DNA of 64,000 nucleotides from Pseudotabrizicola alkalilacus (GTDB taxonomy: Bacteria > Pseudomonadota > Alphaproteobacteria > Rhodobacterales > Rhodobacteraceae). Positions 44,201 through 51,647 of this stretch are shown here, one piece after another. Below the pieces are notes generated by a model, which saw only the letters and a list, made by a program, of their open reading frames with translations, ran no database searches and was not told the DNA's origin. The stretch's first letter is position 1. The number at the start of each line of letters is the position of its first letter. The position numbers and the translations under genes were made by a program. The stretch is taken from positions 248,001 to 312,000 of the forward strand of contig NZ_QWEY01000002.1 in the NCBI RefSeq assembly GCF_003443995.1, in the 5' to 3' direction.

Positions 44201-44670
44201 TGCTCACCGCGTTTGAACAGGTCAACCAGAACTTCGCCACGCTGTTCACCCACCTGTTCGGCGGCGGCGAAGCGCGGCTTGTGCTGGTGGAATCCGACGA
44301 CCCGCTGGAGGCGGGGCTGGAAATCCTGTGTCAGCCACCTGGCAAAAAACTGGCCACCCTGTCGCTGCTCTCGGGCGGCGAGCAGACCCTGACCGCGCTG
44401 GCGCTGATCTTTGGCGTCTTCCTCGCCAACCCCGCGCCGATCTGTGTGCTGGATGAGGTGGACGCACCGCTGGATGATGCCAACGTCACCCGCTTTTGCG
44501 ATCTGCTGGATGAGATGGCCCGCCGGACCGAAACCCGCTTTCTGATCATCACCCACCACGCCGTCACCATGGCACGGATGGACCGGCTGTTCGGCGTCAC
44601 CATGGCCGAACAGGGCGTCAGCCAGCTGGTCAGCGTCGACCTGAAAAAAGCCGAGGCACTGGTCGCATGA
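41215..44670 (+). CDS. smc: chromosome segregation protein SMC
   Basis: A 1151-residue ATPase that, with ScpA and ScpB, forms the condensin organising the chromosome. Walker A GPNGCGKSNL is at 31-40, coiled coil runs to about 500, and the hinge surrounds AQPLASHVGAPG (about 575-590). A second Ala/Glu/Arg-rich coiled coil follows, then the signature LSLLSGGEQTLTAL and Walker B ICVLDEVDAPLDD. The start is a TTG at 41215 with GAGG six bases upstream, giving MRFSRLRLNGFKSFVDP, the family opening; a TTG at 41194 adds seven residues. The stop overlaps the next gene by 4 nt. Confidence 0.96.
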   Translation: MRFSRLRLNGFKSFVDPTDLVIHEGLTGVVGPNGCGKSNLLEALRWVMGENRPTAMRGGGMEDVIFAGAATRGARHFAEVSIVIDNQDRLAPSGFNDADTIEIVRRITRDAGSAYKANAKDVRARDVQMLFADASTGSHSPALVRQGQISELINAKPKARRRILEEAAGISGLYARRHEAELKLSGAEQNLLRVDDVLEGLAQQVATLTRQARQAARYREIGEDLRRSEGMLLFRRWREADMARAEAEAQLRDRLVAAGKADAAARASSKAREAREDALPPKREEAAVAAAILQRLVLQRDALGDQEARAMQLIDTLRGRITQLDRDMEREAGLNRDAGETITRLDWEIEQLLRAHDGHDERLQEAADTAREAGAILSDRETLLSQATEDSARLAARHQSVQRLLSDTRATVDRAEAEAARARDMVEAAEAAREAAAEAYASASEGQEDAAALAEAAEEALEQAETARSEVQGREAEARAARGEAEGEANALRAEVAALARLVDRESQAGRQLLDRLTVEPGFEKALGAALADDLRAPEVAADARSGWAVLPGYDDTAPLPKGAQPLASHVGAPGVLDRRLSQIGLVERAQGIALQPLLQPGQRLVSLEGDLWRWDGFRASAEDAPSAAAARLQQLNRLVQLKLDLEQISARAEGAKRAHEALQARLADLARADQMARDARRAADARVTEANRAASRAEAEASIAGGKLESAKLAVARFEDEAMSARSRLREADAAATELPDLDAARDRVEAAKVAVEAARLAMLTRRSAHDELRREGEARVRRRQEATKELSGWRHRLETAEKRSSELAGRRAETEEELEEASAAPEELAAKREELSDAIDTAEARRRKAAETLAGAEAALRDAQLAERDAERLNGEAREARARAEARNDAARETVAYAAERIAEDANCTPAELLASLAVDPDKMPDAETLDVEVQRLKRQRDALGAVNLRAEEDMATVAGEHATLLKEKTDLEEAIKKLRAGISGLNKEGRERLLTAFEQVNQNFATLFTHLFGGGEARLVLVESDDPLEAGLEILCQPPGKKLATLSLLSGGEQTLTALALIFGVFLANPAPICVLDEVDAPLDDANVTRFCDLLDEMARRTETRFLIITHHAVTMARMDRLFGVTMAEQGVSQLVSVDLKKAEALVA

Positions 44671-45017
44671 TCGAGGCGTTGCGGCAGGCGGGCTTTCTGG
44701 CCGTGGAGGCCGAAGGCGACATCCTCCACGCCCGGCTCTGGGCTGCTTCGGTCGATTTCACCGCCACGCCGGAGGGTGATGTGTGGCACCTTGCCCTGCA
44801 TTGGCCGGTCCGCGCCAATGATGCGCAACGCGCGCAGTGGAACGCCGCGCACCCCAACGCCGCGATGGACATCAACAACGGCGAAACCCGCCTGTCGATG
44901 CGGGTGCAGGCGGGCGACCGACAAGGCCTGCACCACTGGGCCAGTGTTGCCGAACTGGCCGTTGCCCAGCTGATCCGCTGGCGCCGCGCCCAACGCCAGC
45001 CGGGTGAGGGCTACTGA
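44667..45017 (+). CDS. small protein of unknown function coupled to smc
   Basis: A 116-residue soluble protein with no signal peptide or membrane segment. It starts on the ATGA of the smc stop, so the two are translationally coupled. The sequence has regular Trp/His-rich strands (HARLWAASVDF, DVWHLALHWPVRA, QRAQWNAAHPNAAMDINNGETRLSM split over the middle) and ends in a basic helix QLIRWRRAQRQ. I do not recognise a family. Coupling to smc raises the possibility of a role with condensin, but conserved coupling in other genomes would be needed to support that. Confidence 0.75.
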   Translation: MIEALRQAGFLAVEAEGDILHARLWAASVDFTATPEGDVWHLALHWPVRANDAQRAQWNAAHPNAAMDINNGETRLSMRVQAGDRQGLHHWASVAELAVAQLIRWRRAQRQPGEGY

Positions 45018-45028
45018 ATCTCTTCTGC

Positions 45029-45083
45029 ATTGCTGCTTTTCAAATACTCCGGGGGAGTCCGCAGGACGGGGGCAGCGCCCCCC
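45029..45083 (-). repeat. dispersed gene-end repeat, copy 5, with hairpin extension
   Basis: Core at 45029-45050 (minus strand GGAGTATTT, GAA, AAGCAGCAAT), 11 nt past the stop of the smc-coupled gene. The plus strand then continues GGGGGAGTCCGCAGGAC and the hairpin GGGGGC-AGC-GCCCCC at 45068-45082. This matches copy 4 in inverted orientation with a few changes over the whole 54-55 nt. Confidence 0.8.
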
Positions 45084-45092
45084 CAACCCCGA

Positions 45093-45115
45093 GGCAAAGG
45101 CTCTTCGCCTTTGCC
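45093..45115. terminator. hairpin in the convergent gap before the transglycosylase gene
   Basis: GGCAAAGGC at 45093-45101, loop TCTTC, GCCTTTGCC at 45107-45115, a perfect 9-bp stem without a T run. With the preceding hairpin it forms a double barrier between the smc transcript and the convergent MltB-type gene ending at 45150. Confidence 0.5.
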
Positions 45116-45149
45116 GAGACATCGCGCGCGGCGCAGCCGCTCCTTCAGA

Positions 45150-46301
45150 TCACAGCGCCTCCAGCAGCGCTTTGGTCGGCCAGGCATCGGCGGGCAGGCC
45201 AAGGCGCTGTTGTTCCTTCTGCACCGCCTTGCGGGTGTCGGACCCCAGAATTCCGTCGATCTTGCCCACATCATGCCCGCGCGCCGCCAGCTTTTCCTGC
45301 AGCCGCATCATCTGCGTGTCCTCCAGCCCCGGCTCGGGGCTGCCCGCGTCATAGACCGGCGCGCCTTCCAGCCGGGTCGCAAAATAGGCCCCGGTCAGCA
45401 CATAGGTAAAGCTCTGGTTCCAGTCGAACAGCGTGTGGAAATTGGGATAGGCGAGGAAGGCCGGGCCGAACCGCCCCTGCGGCAGGATCAGCGATGCGGT
45501 GCCCTCCGGCAGCGCTTCGCGCCCGGTGACCCCCATCGCCTGCCACTCTGCCACAGGCAACTGCCCCTCCAGCCCCGACAGCGCCCAATCCATCTGCGCA
45601 GGCAGCGTGACCTCGGCCAGCCATGGCTGCTCCGCCTGCCAGCCATGGTGCTGCAGCAGACGTGCGCCTGACAGCAGCGCATCGGGCACAGAGGTTTTCA
45701 GCGTCACATGCCCGTCGCCGTCGCCATCCACCCCACGCGCCAGAATATCGGCGGGCAGCATCTGGACCATGCCAATCTCGCCCGCCCAGGCGCCCGTTGT
45801 ATCAGTGGGCAAATCCCCTTTGTCATGCAGCGCAATCGCCGCCAGAATCTGCGGCTGAAACAGCTCGGGCCGCCGGCAGTCATGGCCCAAAGTCACCAGC
45901 GCATCGCGGGTGTTGAAATCGCCCTGCACCGCGCCGTAATCGGTCTCAAAAGCCCAGAACGCCAGCAGAATGCCCCTCGGCACGCCATAGTCCGCCGCCG
46001 CCCGGTCAAAGATCGCCGCATGTTGCGCGGCCAGGGCGCGGCCCTTTTCCAGCCGGTTCTGCGAGATCAGCCGTCGGGAAAAGTCGATGAAACTCATGCG
46101 GAACACGCCTTGCGAGCGATCCGCCTTCAATACACCCTCATCAATCCGCGCGCCCGCCAGATAGCGGCGCGCGGCATCTTCGGGCAGGCCAGCGGCCACC
46201 GCCTCGGCGGTCATCGCGGCGGTGAAGTCGGACAACGCGCCATCACAGGGCGCAGCAAGGGCGGGGCCGCTCATCAGAGCGAGGGCAAGGGCAATACGCA
46301 T
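45150..46301 (-). CDS. mltB: lytic murein transglycosylase, MltB family with peptidoglycan-binding domain
   Basis: A 383-residue periplasmic enzyme. A signal peptide ends at ALA-APC. The catalytic domain contains FWAFETDYGAVQGDFNT with the active Glu, GEIGMVQMLPADILARGVDGDGDG and ARLLQHHGWQ. The C-terminal 60 residues (LQEKLAARGHDVGKIDGILGSDTRKAVQKEQQRLG in pieces) form a PG-binding-1 repeat. No lipobox is present, so it is soluble like SltB-type enzymes. It starts 9 nt after the cobD stop. It is the second lytic transglycosylase of the window. Confidence 0.93.
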   Translation of the reverse strand: MRIALALALMSGPALAAPCDGALSDFTAAMTAEAVAAGLPEDAARRYLAGARIDEGVLKADRSQGVFRMSFIDFSRRLISQNRLEKGRALAAQHAAIFDRAAADYGVPRGILLAFWAFETDYGAVQGDFNTRDALVTLGHDCRRPELFQPQILAAIALHDKGDLPTDTTGAWAGEIGMVQMLPADILARGVDGDGDGHVTLKTSVPDALLSGARLLQHHGWQAEQPWLAEVTLPAQMDWALSGLEGQLPVAEWQAMGVTGREALPEGTASLILPQGRFGPAFLAYPNFHTLFDWNQSFTYVLTGAYFATRLEGAPVYDAGSPEPGLEDTQMMRLQEKLAARGHDVGKIDGILGSDTRKAVQKEQQRLGLPADAWPTKALLEAL

Positions 46302-46310
46302 GGCCAGACC

Positions 46311-47210
46311 CTAGATCAGCGCCACGCACCCGACAAGCACCAGCATCAGCCCCCAGGCCCGCCACAGCGCCCGGCAGGCGGCCTCCACATCGGCAGGCCC
46401 GGCATTGCGCCGCCCCTCGGGCCAGACCCAGGGAAACTCCGACATCACCCCATGATAGGCGCGCGGCCCCGACAGCGAGACATTCAGCACCACCGCCATC
46501 GCCGCCTCGGGCCAGCCCGCGTTCGGGCTGCGGTGCAACGGCGCGTCGCGCAGAATGGGCCGCGCATGCGTCCAGCCATGGGACACTGCAATCAGCACCG
46601 CCGTCAGCCGCGCCGGGATCAGGTTCAGCAGGTCGTCAAACCGGGCCGCGGCCCAGCCGAACTGGGCGTGTCGTTCGGTGCGATGGCCGATCATGCTGTC
46701 GGCGGTGTTGGTGATCTTGTAGACCAGCATCAATGGCAGCCCGCCGATCAGAAACCAGAACGCGGGCGCAATCACCCCGTCCGACAGGTTTTCCGCCGCA
46801 CTCTCGATCGCCGCCCGCGCCACCGCAGGCTCGTCCAGCGCCGCCGTGTCGCGGCCCACGATCATCGCCACCGCCTGCCGCCCCGCAGGCAGCGACTGGC
46901 GCAGGCCGGTCGCCACCGCGCGCACATGATCGACCAGCGATTTCTGCGCCAGCAGGATCGCCGCCACGATGCCTTCCAGCACGCCGAAATCCGGCACCAG
47001 CGCGATCAGATGCCCCAGCCCGCAAGCGCCCAGCACCATCGCCACCAGCGCCGCAACCCCCTTTGCCTTCCGCGCCCGCCCGGCATTGAACCGCCGGTCC
47101 AGCGCGCCCACCACCCGGCCCATCAGCACCGCCGGATGCGGGTAACGGTCCCAGATCGCGCGCGGCTCTCCCAGCGCGGCATCCAGCAGCATGGCAAGGA
47201 ACAAGGTCAT
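46311..47210 (-). CDS. cobD: adenosylcobinamide-phosphate synthase
   Basis: CobD (CbiB) attaches the aminopropanol arm to adenosylcobyric acid in late cobalamin synthesis, at the inner membrane. The 299-residue protein has several hydrophobic segments. [18 protein letters not shown] is at the N-terminus, with [27 protein letters not shown] and [37 protein letters not shown] in the middle, all family hallmarks. The start at 47210 is preferred over an ATG 13 codons upstream. No cobC or other cob gene is adjacent and I see no cobalamin riboswitch upstream. Confidence 0.94.
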   Translation of the reverse strand: MTLFLAMLLDAALGEPRAIWDRYPHPAVLMGRVVGALDRRFNAGRARKAKGVAALVAMVLGACGLGHLIALVPDFGVLEGIVAAILLAQKSLVDHVRAVATGLRQSLPAGRQAVAMIVGRDTAALDEPAVARAAIESAAENLSDGVIAPAFWFLIGGLPLMLVYKITNTADSMIGHRTERHAQFGWAAARFDDLLNLIPARLTAVLIAVSHGWTHARPILRDAPLHRSPNAGWPEAAMAVVLNVSLSGPRAYHGVMSEFPWVWPEGRRNAGPADVEAACRALWRAWGLMLVLVGCVALI

Positions 47211-47378
47211 TCCGGCGCAATCCCTCTTACCGCAGGACAGGCCCTGCACCGCCCGTGCCTTACACCGCTGATTCGGTTGGCGACAGGGGGCAGGGCCGGG
47301 CCCCTGTCACAAAACAGCGGGAAAACCCCGGTGCAGCAGCCCGATTTCACAGTTCTCTACGCCCTGTCATCTGATTGA

Positions 47379-47400
47379 CTTGATTTTAACCGAATGTAGA
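47379..47400 (+). promoter_or_regulatory. second copy of the 17-mer containing a CtrA half-site
   Basis: CTTGATTTTAACCGAAT at 47379-47395 is identical to the minus strand at 22695-22711. Here TTAA (47386-47389) is followed after seven bases by TAGA rather than TTAA, so only one half of the CtrA-type site is perfect. It lies 34-55 nt before the GTG of the following gene, a promoter position. Confidence 0.45.
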
Positions 47401-47433
47401 TCAGACTGTTACGTATAGGCTTGGGAGGGCGAC

Positions 47434-47784
47434 GTGCTGGAATTTTTGCCACAAGACATCCGTGATGGGCTGGATGCCGCGCGCAAGCGCGAGGCAAAGC
47501 GCAAATCCCGTCTGCGGGTTCAGGTGGGCGAAGCGGTGTTTCCGGTGCTGCGCTTCTGGCATGACGGCTTTGTGCTGGATGGCGACCTTACCCCACACCT
47601 GCGCGGGCTGGTCGATGTCTATGACGGGGCCAATCATGTGTTCCAATGCCTGATCGTCGCCTCCACGCTTGAAAACGGTGATCTGGTCTGCGAATTCAAA
47701 CGATCAACCGCTGTAACCGACAAGGCGCCGCTGGATTTCTGGCGCGATGAAAACGCGCCGGTGGCTTACCTGCCGCGCGCTTGA
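47434..47784 (+). CDS. conserved-looking protein of unknown function
   Basis: A 116-residue soluble protein starting at a GTG with GGGAGGG seven bases upstream. The N-terminal 25 residues are charged (DAARKREAKRKSRLRVQVG) and the remainder forms short strands: VFPVLRFWHDGFVLDGD, LRGLVDVYDGANHVFQCLIVAS and LVCEFKRSTAV. The strand pattern and the basic lead are reminiscent of a small beta-barrel such as PilZ, but the RxxxR and DxSxxG motifs are not clearly present. It stands alone, divergent from cobD, with a CtrA-type half-site upstream. Confidence 0.75.
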   Translation: MLEFLPQDIRDGLDAARKREAKRKSRLRVQVGEAVFPVLRFWHDGFVLDGDLTPHLRGLVDVYDGANHVFQCLIVASTLENGDLVCEFKRSTAVTDKAPLDFWRDENAPVAYLPRA

Positions 47785-47826
47785 TCCGTCACGGGGTAGG
47801 GGCCGCGACGGCGCCCGCTCATTGCA

Positions 47827-48999
47827 TTATTGCAGATCACCAAACGCGCTTTTCAACCGCGCCACCGCCTCCTCGACCCGCGCGCGGGGTGTGGCGATGT
47901 TGAAGCGCAGATAGCTTTCGCCGCCCGTACCGAATGTTTCGCCATGGTTGGCACAGATCTGCGCCGCCTTTTCCACCCGCGCCTTGAATTCGGCCGGGGC
48001 CATGCCGGTGCCGGTGAAATCCACCCAAGACAGGTACGTCGCTTCCAGCGGCATCGACCGCAGGCCGGGAATGGCGTTCACCCCCGCGTCGAACAGCCGC
48101 CGGTTGCCATCCAGATAATCCACCAGCGCATCGACCCAGACCGCGCCCTCGGGCGAATAGGCGGCTTCGGCCATGTTCATGCCAAAGGAGTTGCCGGAAA
48201 TCCCCATCGCCATGATCTTATTGGCAAACGTTGCCCGCAACGCCTCATCGGCGATGATCACATTGCCGATATGCGCGCCTGCGATGTTGAAAGTCTTGGT
48301 CGTCGCGGTCAGCATCACCAGCCGGTCGGCGCAGTCGGGGGCAACCACCGGCATCGCCAGGTGCTTGTGCCCCGGCATCACCAGATCGTGGTGGATCTCG
48401 TCCGACACCAGAATCAGATCGTGGCGCTTGCAGAAATCCGCCACGCCGCGCAGTTCCTCGCGCGTCCAGACCCGCCCGCCCGGATTGTGCGGCGAGCACA
48501 AAATCAGCATCCGCTCGGCCCCGGTCATCTGCGCGTCCCAACCGGCGAAATCCATCTCATAGCGCCCGTCCACCAGCGGCAGCTCGCATTCCACCAGCGT
48601 GCGCCCGGCCGCTTTGATGGTGCGGGCGAATGCGTGATACACCGGCGTCATCAGGATCACGCCATCGCCCGGCTTGGTATAGGTATCAATCACCAGTCCG
48701 GTCGCATTCACCAGACCATGCGTGGTGAAAATATGCGCCGTGTCCAGCGCCCAGCCATGCCGGGTCTGCATCCACCAGCGGATCGACTCACGATAGGCGG
48801 CATCATCGCCGTAATAGCCGTAAACTCCATGCGCCGCCATTTTCTCGACCGCAGCCTGCACGCAAAGGGGCGGGCGGAAATCCATATCCGCGACCCACAT
48901 CGACAACCCCTTGTCCGCAGGCACGCCATACAGACGCTCCATCATGTCCCATTTCACCGAATGGGTGCCAAAGCGGTTGATCTGATCGTCGAAATCCAT
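47827..48999 (-). CDS. MalY/PatB family C-S lyase (cystathionine beta-lyase type)
   Basis: A 390-residue PLP enzyme. DINR-like opening with SVKWDMM and SMWVADMDFRPP is characteristic of MalY/PatB; HNPGGRVWTREEL, SDEIHHDLVMPGHKH and the Schiff-base Lys in ATTKTFNIAGAHIG follow. The family cleaves cystathionine or cysteine S-conjugates to thiol, pyruvate and ammonia; some members are aminotransferases. No regulator is adjacent, so the physiological substrate is open. It stands alone, divergent from def, with about 175 nt between. Confidence 0.9.
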   Translation of the reverse strand: MDFDDQINRFGTHSVKWDMMERLYGVPADKGLSMWVADMDFRPPLCVQAAVEKMAAHGVYGYYGDDAAYRESIRWWMQTRHGWALDTAHIFTTHGLVNATGLVIDTYTKPGDGVILMTPVYHAFARTIKAAGRTLVECELPLVDGRYEMDFAGWDAQMTGAERMLILCSPHNPGGRVWTREELRGVADFCKRHDLILVSDEIHHDLVMPGHKHLAMPVVAPDCADRLVMLTATTKTFNIAGAHIGNVIIADEALRATFANKIMAMGISGNSFGMNMAEAAYSPEGAVWVDALVDYLDGNRRLFDAGVNAIPGLRSMPLEATYLSWVDFTGTGMAPAEFKARVEKAAQICANHGETFGTGGESYLRFNIATPRARVEEAVARLKSAFGDLQ

Positions 49000-49174
49000 A
49001 GGACAGCCTTTTGTTGCGGGGTCTTTGTTCCGGGTGTAGCCCTTGGGGCAGAAAGTCAGTCTGATCCTGTCATGTCAACCGGGGCAATGATCCGAAAGCG
49101 CGGTATATGCCGGAACAGACTTCCCTGCGCCTCAGCCTCTTGCACGAACCCGGCCCGCGCCGTAAATCATCCCC

Positions 49175-49690
49175 ATGATCCGCCCCATCCTGATCCATCC
49201 CGATCCGCGCCTCAAGAAGCCCTGTGACACAGTGGCGGTCTTTGATGGAGACTTGCGCAAACTCGCCGAAGACATGTTCGAGACGATGTATGACGCCCCC
49301 GGCATCGGCCTCGCCGCGCCGCAGATCGGGGTGATGCAGCAGGTTCTGGTGATGGATTGCATAAAGGACGGCCCGCCGCGCCCGATGGCGCTGATCAATC
49401 CGCGCGTGGTCTGGGCGTCGGAAGACCTGTCCAGCTATGAGGAGGGGTGCCTGTCGATCCCCGACCAATACGCCGAGGTGCGCCGCCCGGCAGAGGTGCG
49501 GGTGACATGGCAGGCGCTGGATGGATCGGAGCAGGAAGAGCAGTTTTCCGGCCTGTGGTCCACGTGCGTGCAGCACGAAATCGACCATCTGAACGGCAAG
49601 CTGTTCATCGATTATCTTGGCCCGCTCAAGCGCCAGATGATCACCCGCAAGATGGAAAAGCTGAAGCGTGAACGCGCGCGGCAGGGTTAA
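49175..49690 (+). CDS. def: peptide deformylase 1
   Basis: Removes the formyl group from nascent proteins. The 171-residue protein has all three motifs: GIGLAAPQ (43-50), EGCLS (90-94, metal-binding Cys92) and HEIDH (134-138, two metal His and catalytic Glu135). The C-terminal helix with KRQMITRKMEKLKRER matches E. coli Def, which uses it to bind the ribosome. It leads a set of three deformylase-type genes followed by fmt, with 2 nt to the next gene. By motif and tail it is the most likely housekeeping enzyme. Confidence 0.97.
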   Translation: MIRPILIHPDPRLKKPCDTVAVFDGDLRKLAEDMFETMYDAPGIGLAAPQIGVMQQVLVMDCIKDGPPRPMALINPRVVWASEDLSSYEEGCLSIPDQYAEVRRPAEVRVTWQALDGSEQEEQFSGLWSTCVQHEIDHLNGKLFIDYLGPLKRQMITRKMEKLKRERARQG

Positions 49691-49692
49691 GG

Positions 49693-50193
49693 ATGGCCCG
49701 CCTGCCGATCCTGACATGGCCCGATCCGCGCCTCGCCACACCCTGCGCGCCGGTGGCGGATGAGGATGTGGCCGGGCTGGCCTCTGACATGCTGGAAACC
49801 ATGTACGCCGCCCCCGGTCGCGGGCTGGCGGCGCCGCAGGTCGGCGTGCTCAAGCGTTTGTTCGTGATGGATATCACGTGGAAAGAGGGCACACCCGCCC
49901 CGCGCATCATCATCAACCCGCAGATCCTGTGGCGCTCTGACAGCACCGCCACCGGGCCAGAGGGCTGTCTGTCGATCCCCGGTGTGACCACCGACATCAC
50001 CCGCGCCACGCAGATCCGCATGTCTTGGACCGATCAGAATGGTCAGGGTCATACCGAAATAATGACCGGGTTTGCCGCGATCTGTGCCCAGCACGAATAT
50101 GATCACCTTGACGGCCTTGTCACCTTTGACCGCCTGTCGCCTGATCTGCGCGCCGCGACCGAAGCGGCCTATCTGGAAACCATTGCCACATGA
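49693..50193 (+). CDS. peptide deformylase 2
   Basis: A 166-residue paralog. The motifs are intact: GRGLAAPQ (42-49), EGCLS (90-94, Cys92) and HEYDH (134-138). Unlike copy 1, the C-terminus lacks the basic ribosome-binding helix, ending in [15 protein letters not shown]. It starts 2 nt after the first def and overlaps the third by 4 nt. A second active deformylase could act on a subset of proteins or conditions; the sequence predicts activity but not specificity. Confidence 0.92.
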   Translation: MARLPILTWPDPRLATPCAPVADEDVAGLASDMLETMYAAPGRGLAAPQVGVLKRLFVMDITWKEGTPAPRIIINPQILWRSDSTATGPEGCLSIPGVTTDITRATQIRMSWTDQNGQGHTEIMTGFAAICAQHEYDHLDGLVTFDRLSPDLRAATEAAYLETIAT

Positions 50194-50690
50194 CCCGCCC
50201 CTGTATGCCATGGCCGCACCCGGTGCTGCGCAGCCCCGCCGCCGATGTGACGGAAATCACCGACGAGATCCGCGCGCTTTGGGCCGAGATGACCGAGGTG
50301 ATGGATGCCATGCCCGGCTACGGCCTTGCTGCCGTGCAGATCGGGGTGCCGCTGCGGCTGGCGGTTGTCGATTGCTCCGACGCGCGCGGGCAGGCGATCC
50401 GCATGGCCAACCCGGAAATCCTGCACGCCAGCGGGCAATTGCGCGAACATGAAGAGGCCAGCCCGAACATGCCCGGCGTCTCCGCCGTGATCAAACGCCC
50501 CCGCGCGGTGACAGTGCGCTATCTGAATGAACAGGGCATGGTCGAGGACCGCGATTTTGTGAACCTCTGGGCCACCTCTGTGCAGCATCAGATCGACCAT
50601 CTGGCGGGCAAAATGTATTTCGACCACCTCTCGCCGCTCAAGCGCAAGATGCTGATCGCAAAGGCGGAAAAGGCGCGCAAACGCATATGA
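50190..50690 (+). CDS. degenerate peptide-deformylase-like protein
   Basis: A 166-residue paralog with the full deformylase fold but altered active site. Motif I is GYGLAAVQ (43-50). Motif II, EGCLS in active enzymes, is EASPN (89-93): Ser91 stands where the metal-binding Cys should be. Motif III is HQIDH (133-137): Gln134 replaces the catalytic Glu. The C-terminal basic helix ([19 protein letters not shown]) is kept and resembles that of copy 1. The frame is intact and overlaps both neighbours by 4 nt, so it is not a decayed gene. Deformylase activity is unlikely; a ribosome-binding or regulatory role is inference. Confidence 0.9.
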   Translation: MTRPCMPWPHPVLRSPAADVTEITDEIRALWAEMTEVMDAMPGYGLAAVQIGVPLRLAVVDCSDARGQAIRMANPEILHASGQLREHEEASPNMPGVSAVIKRPRAVTVRYLNEQGMVEDRDFVNLWATSVQHQIDHLAGKMYFDHLSPLKRKMLIAKAEKARKRI

Positions 50691-51583
50691 AAATCATCTT
50701 CATGGGCACGCCCGAGTTTTCGGTGCCGGTGCTGGAAGCGCTCGCCGCCCGGCACGAGGTCGTGGCCGTCTACACCCAGCCCCCACGCCCCGCAGGGCGC
50801 GGCAAGGCTGACCGCCCCAGCCCGGTCCACCAAAAGGCGCTCGCGCTTGGCCTGCCGGTGCGCCACCCGGCGCGGCTGAAAGACCCCGCCGATCAGGCGG
50901 ATTTCGCCGCACTGAACGCCGACATAGCCGTGGTGGTCGCTTATGGCCTGATCCTGCCGCAAGCGGTGCTGGATGCCCCCCGCCTTGGCTGTCTGAACAT
51001 CCATGCCAGCCTGTTGCCCCGGTGGCGCGGGGCCGCGCCGATCCACCGCGCGATCATGGCGGGGGACACGCAAACCGGCATCTGCATCATGCAGATGGCG
51101 GCGGGGCTGGATACCGGCCCGGTGCTGCTGCGGCAGGAAACGCTGATCGAGCCGCAAGACACCACCGCCGATCTGCATGACCGGCTGTCAGTCCTGGGGG
51201 CCGCGCTGATTGTGCAAGCACTCGACCAGCTTCCCGGCCTGACGCCCGAGCCGCAGCCGGAAACCGGCGTCACCTACGCCACCAAGATCGACAAGACCGA
51301 GGCACGGATCGACTTCACCCAAGCCGCCGAAACGGTGGACCGCCAGATTCGCGGGCTGTCGCCCTTTCCCGGCGCTTGGGTGCAGATCGGGGCCGAGCGG
51401 GTCAAACTCCTGCGCTCCCGCCTTGCTGATGGCGCGGGCGTGCCGGGGCAGGTGCTGCACGGCTTTACCATCGCCTGCGGCAGCGGCGCGGTCGAGATCG
51501 TGGAGGCGCAACGCGAGGGCAAGCGCCCGATGCCCGCCGCCGAGATTCTCAAAGGTCTGCGCCTGCCCGCCCGGCTGGATTAG
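50687..51583 (+). CDS. fmt: methionyl-tRNA formyltransferase
   Basis: Fmt formylates Met-tRNAfMet using 10-formyl-THF, the step reversed on proteins by the deformylases upstream. The 298-residue protein has [14 protein letters not shown] at the N-terminus, [24 protein letters not shown] with the catalytic Asn/His, and [10 protein letters not shown]; the C-terminal OB-like domain begins near residue 205. It overlaps the third def-like gene by 4 nt and is the last gene of the set. A short unlinked membrane protein gene follows 64 nt later. Confidence 0.96.
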   Translation: MKIIFMGTPEFSVPVLEALAARHEVVAVYTQPPRPAGRGKADRPSPVHQKALALGLPVRHPARLKDPADQADFAALNADIAVVVAYGLILPQAVLDAPRLGCLNIHASLLPRWRGAAPIHRAIMAGDTQTGICIMQMAAGLDTGPVLLRQETLIEPQDTTADLHDRLSVLGAALIVQALDQLPGLTPEPQPETGVTYATKIDKTEARIDFTQAAETVDRQIRGLSPFPGAWVQIGAERVKLLRSRLADGAGVPGQVLHGFTIACGSGAVEIVEAQREGKRPMPAAEILKGLRLPARLD

Positions 51584-51647
51584 CGACTGGCCTAGCCATT
51601 CCGCCCGCGGCCCCCCATATTGAGGCTGACGCAACCGGAGGCCAGCC

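Noticed and set aside
41626-44559. A very long open frame (977 codons) on the minus strand opposite smc
   Set aside because: It is a shadow of the GC-rich, Ala/Arg-rich coiled-coil coding sequence; the product is low-complexity Gly/Gln/Arg and has no ribosome site, while the plus strand encodes a complete SMC with all motifs.
47211-47433. A cobalamin riboswitch in front of cobD
   Set aside because: The hairpin GACAGGGG/CCCCTGTC at 47282-47308 drew attention, but I see no B12-box or the multi-helix layout, and the region is too short for a full aptamer plus expression platform.
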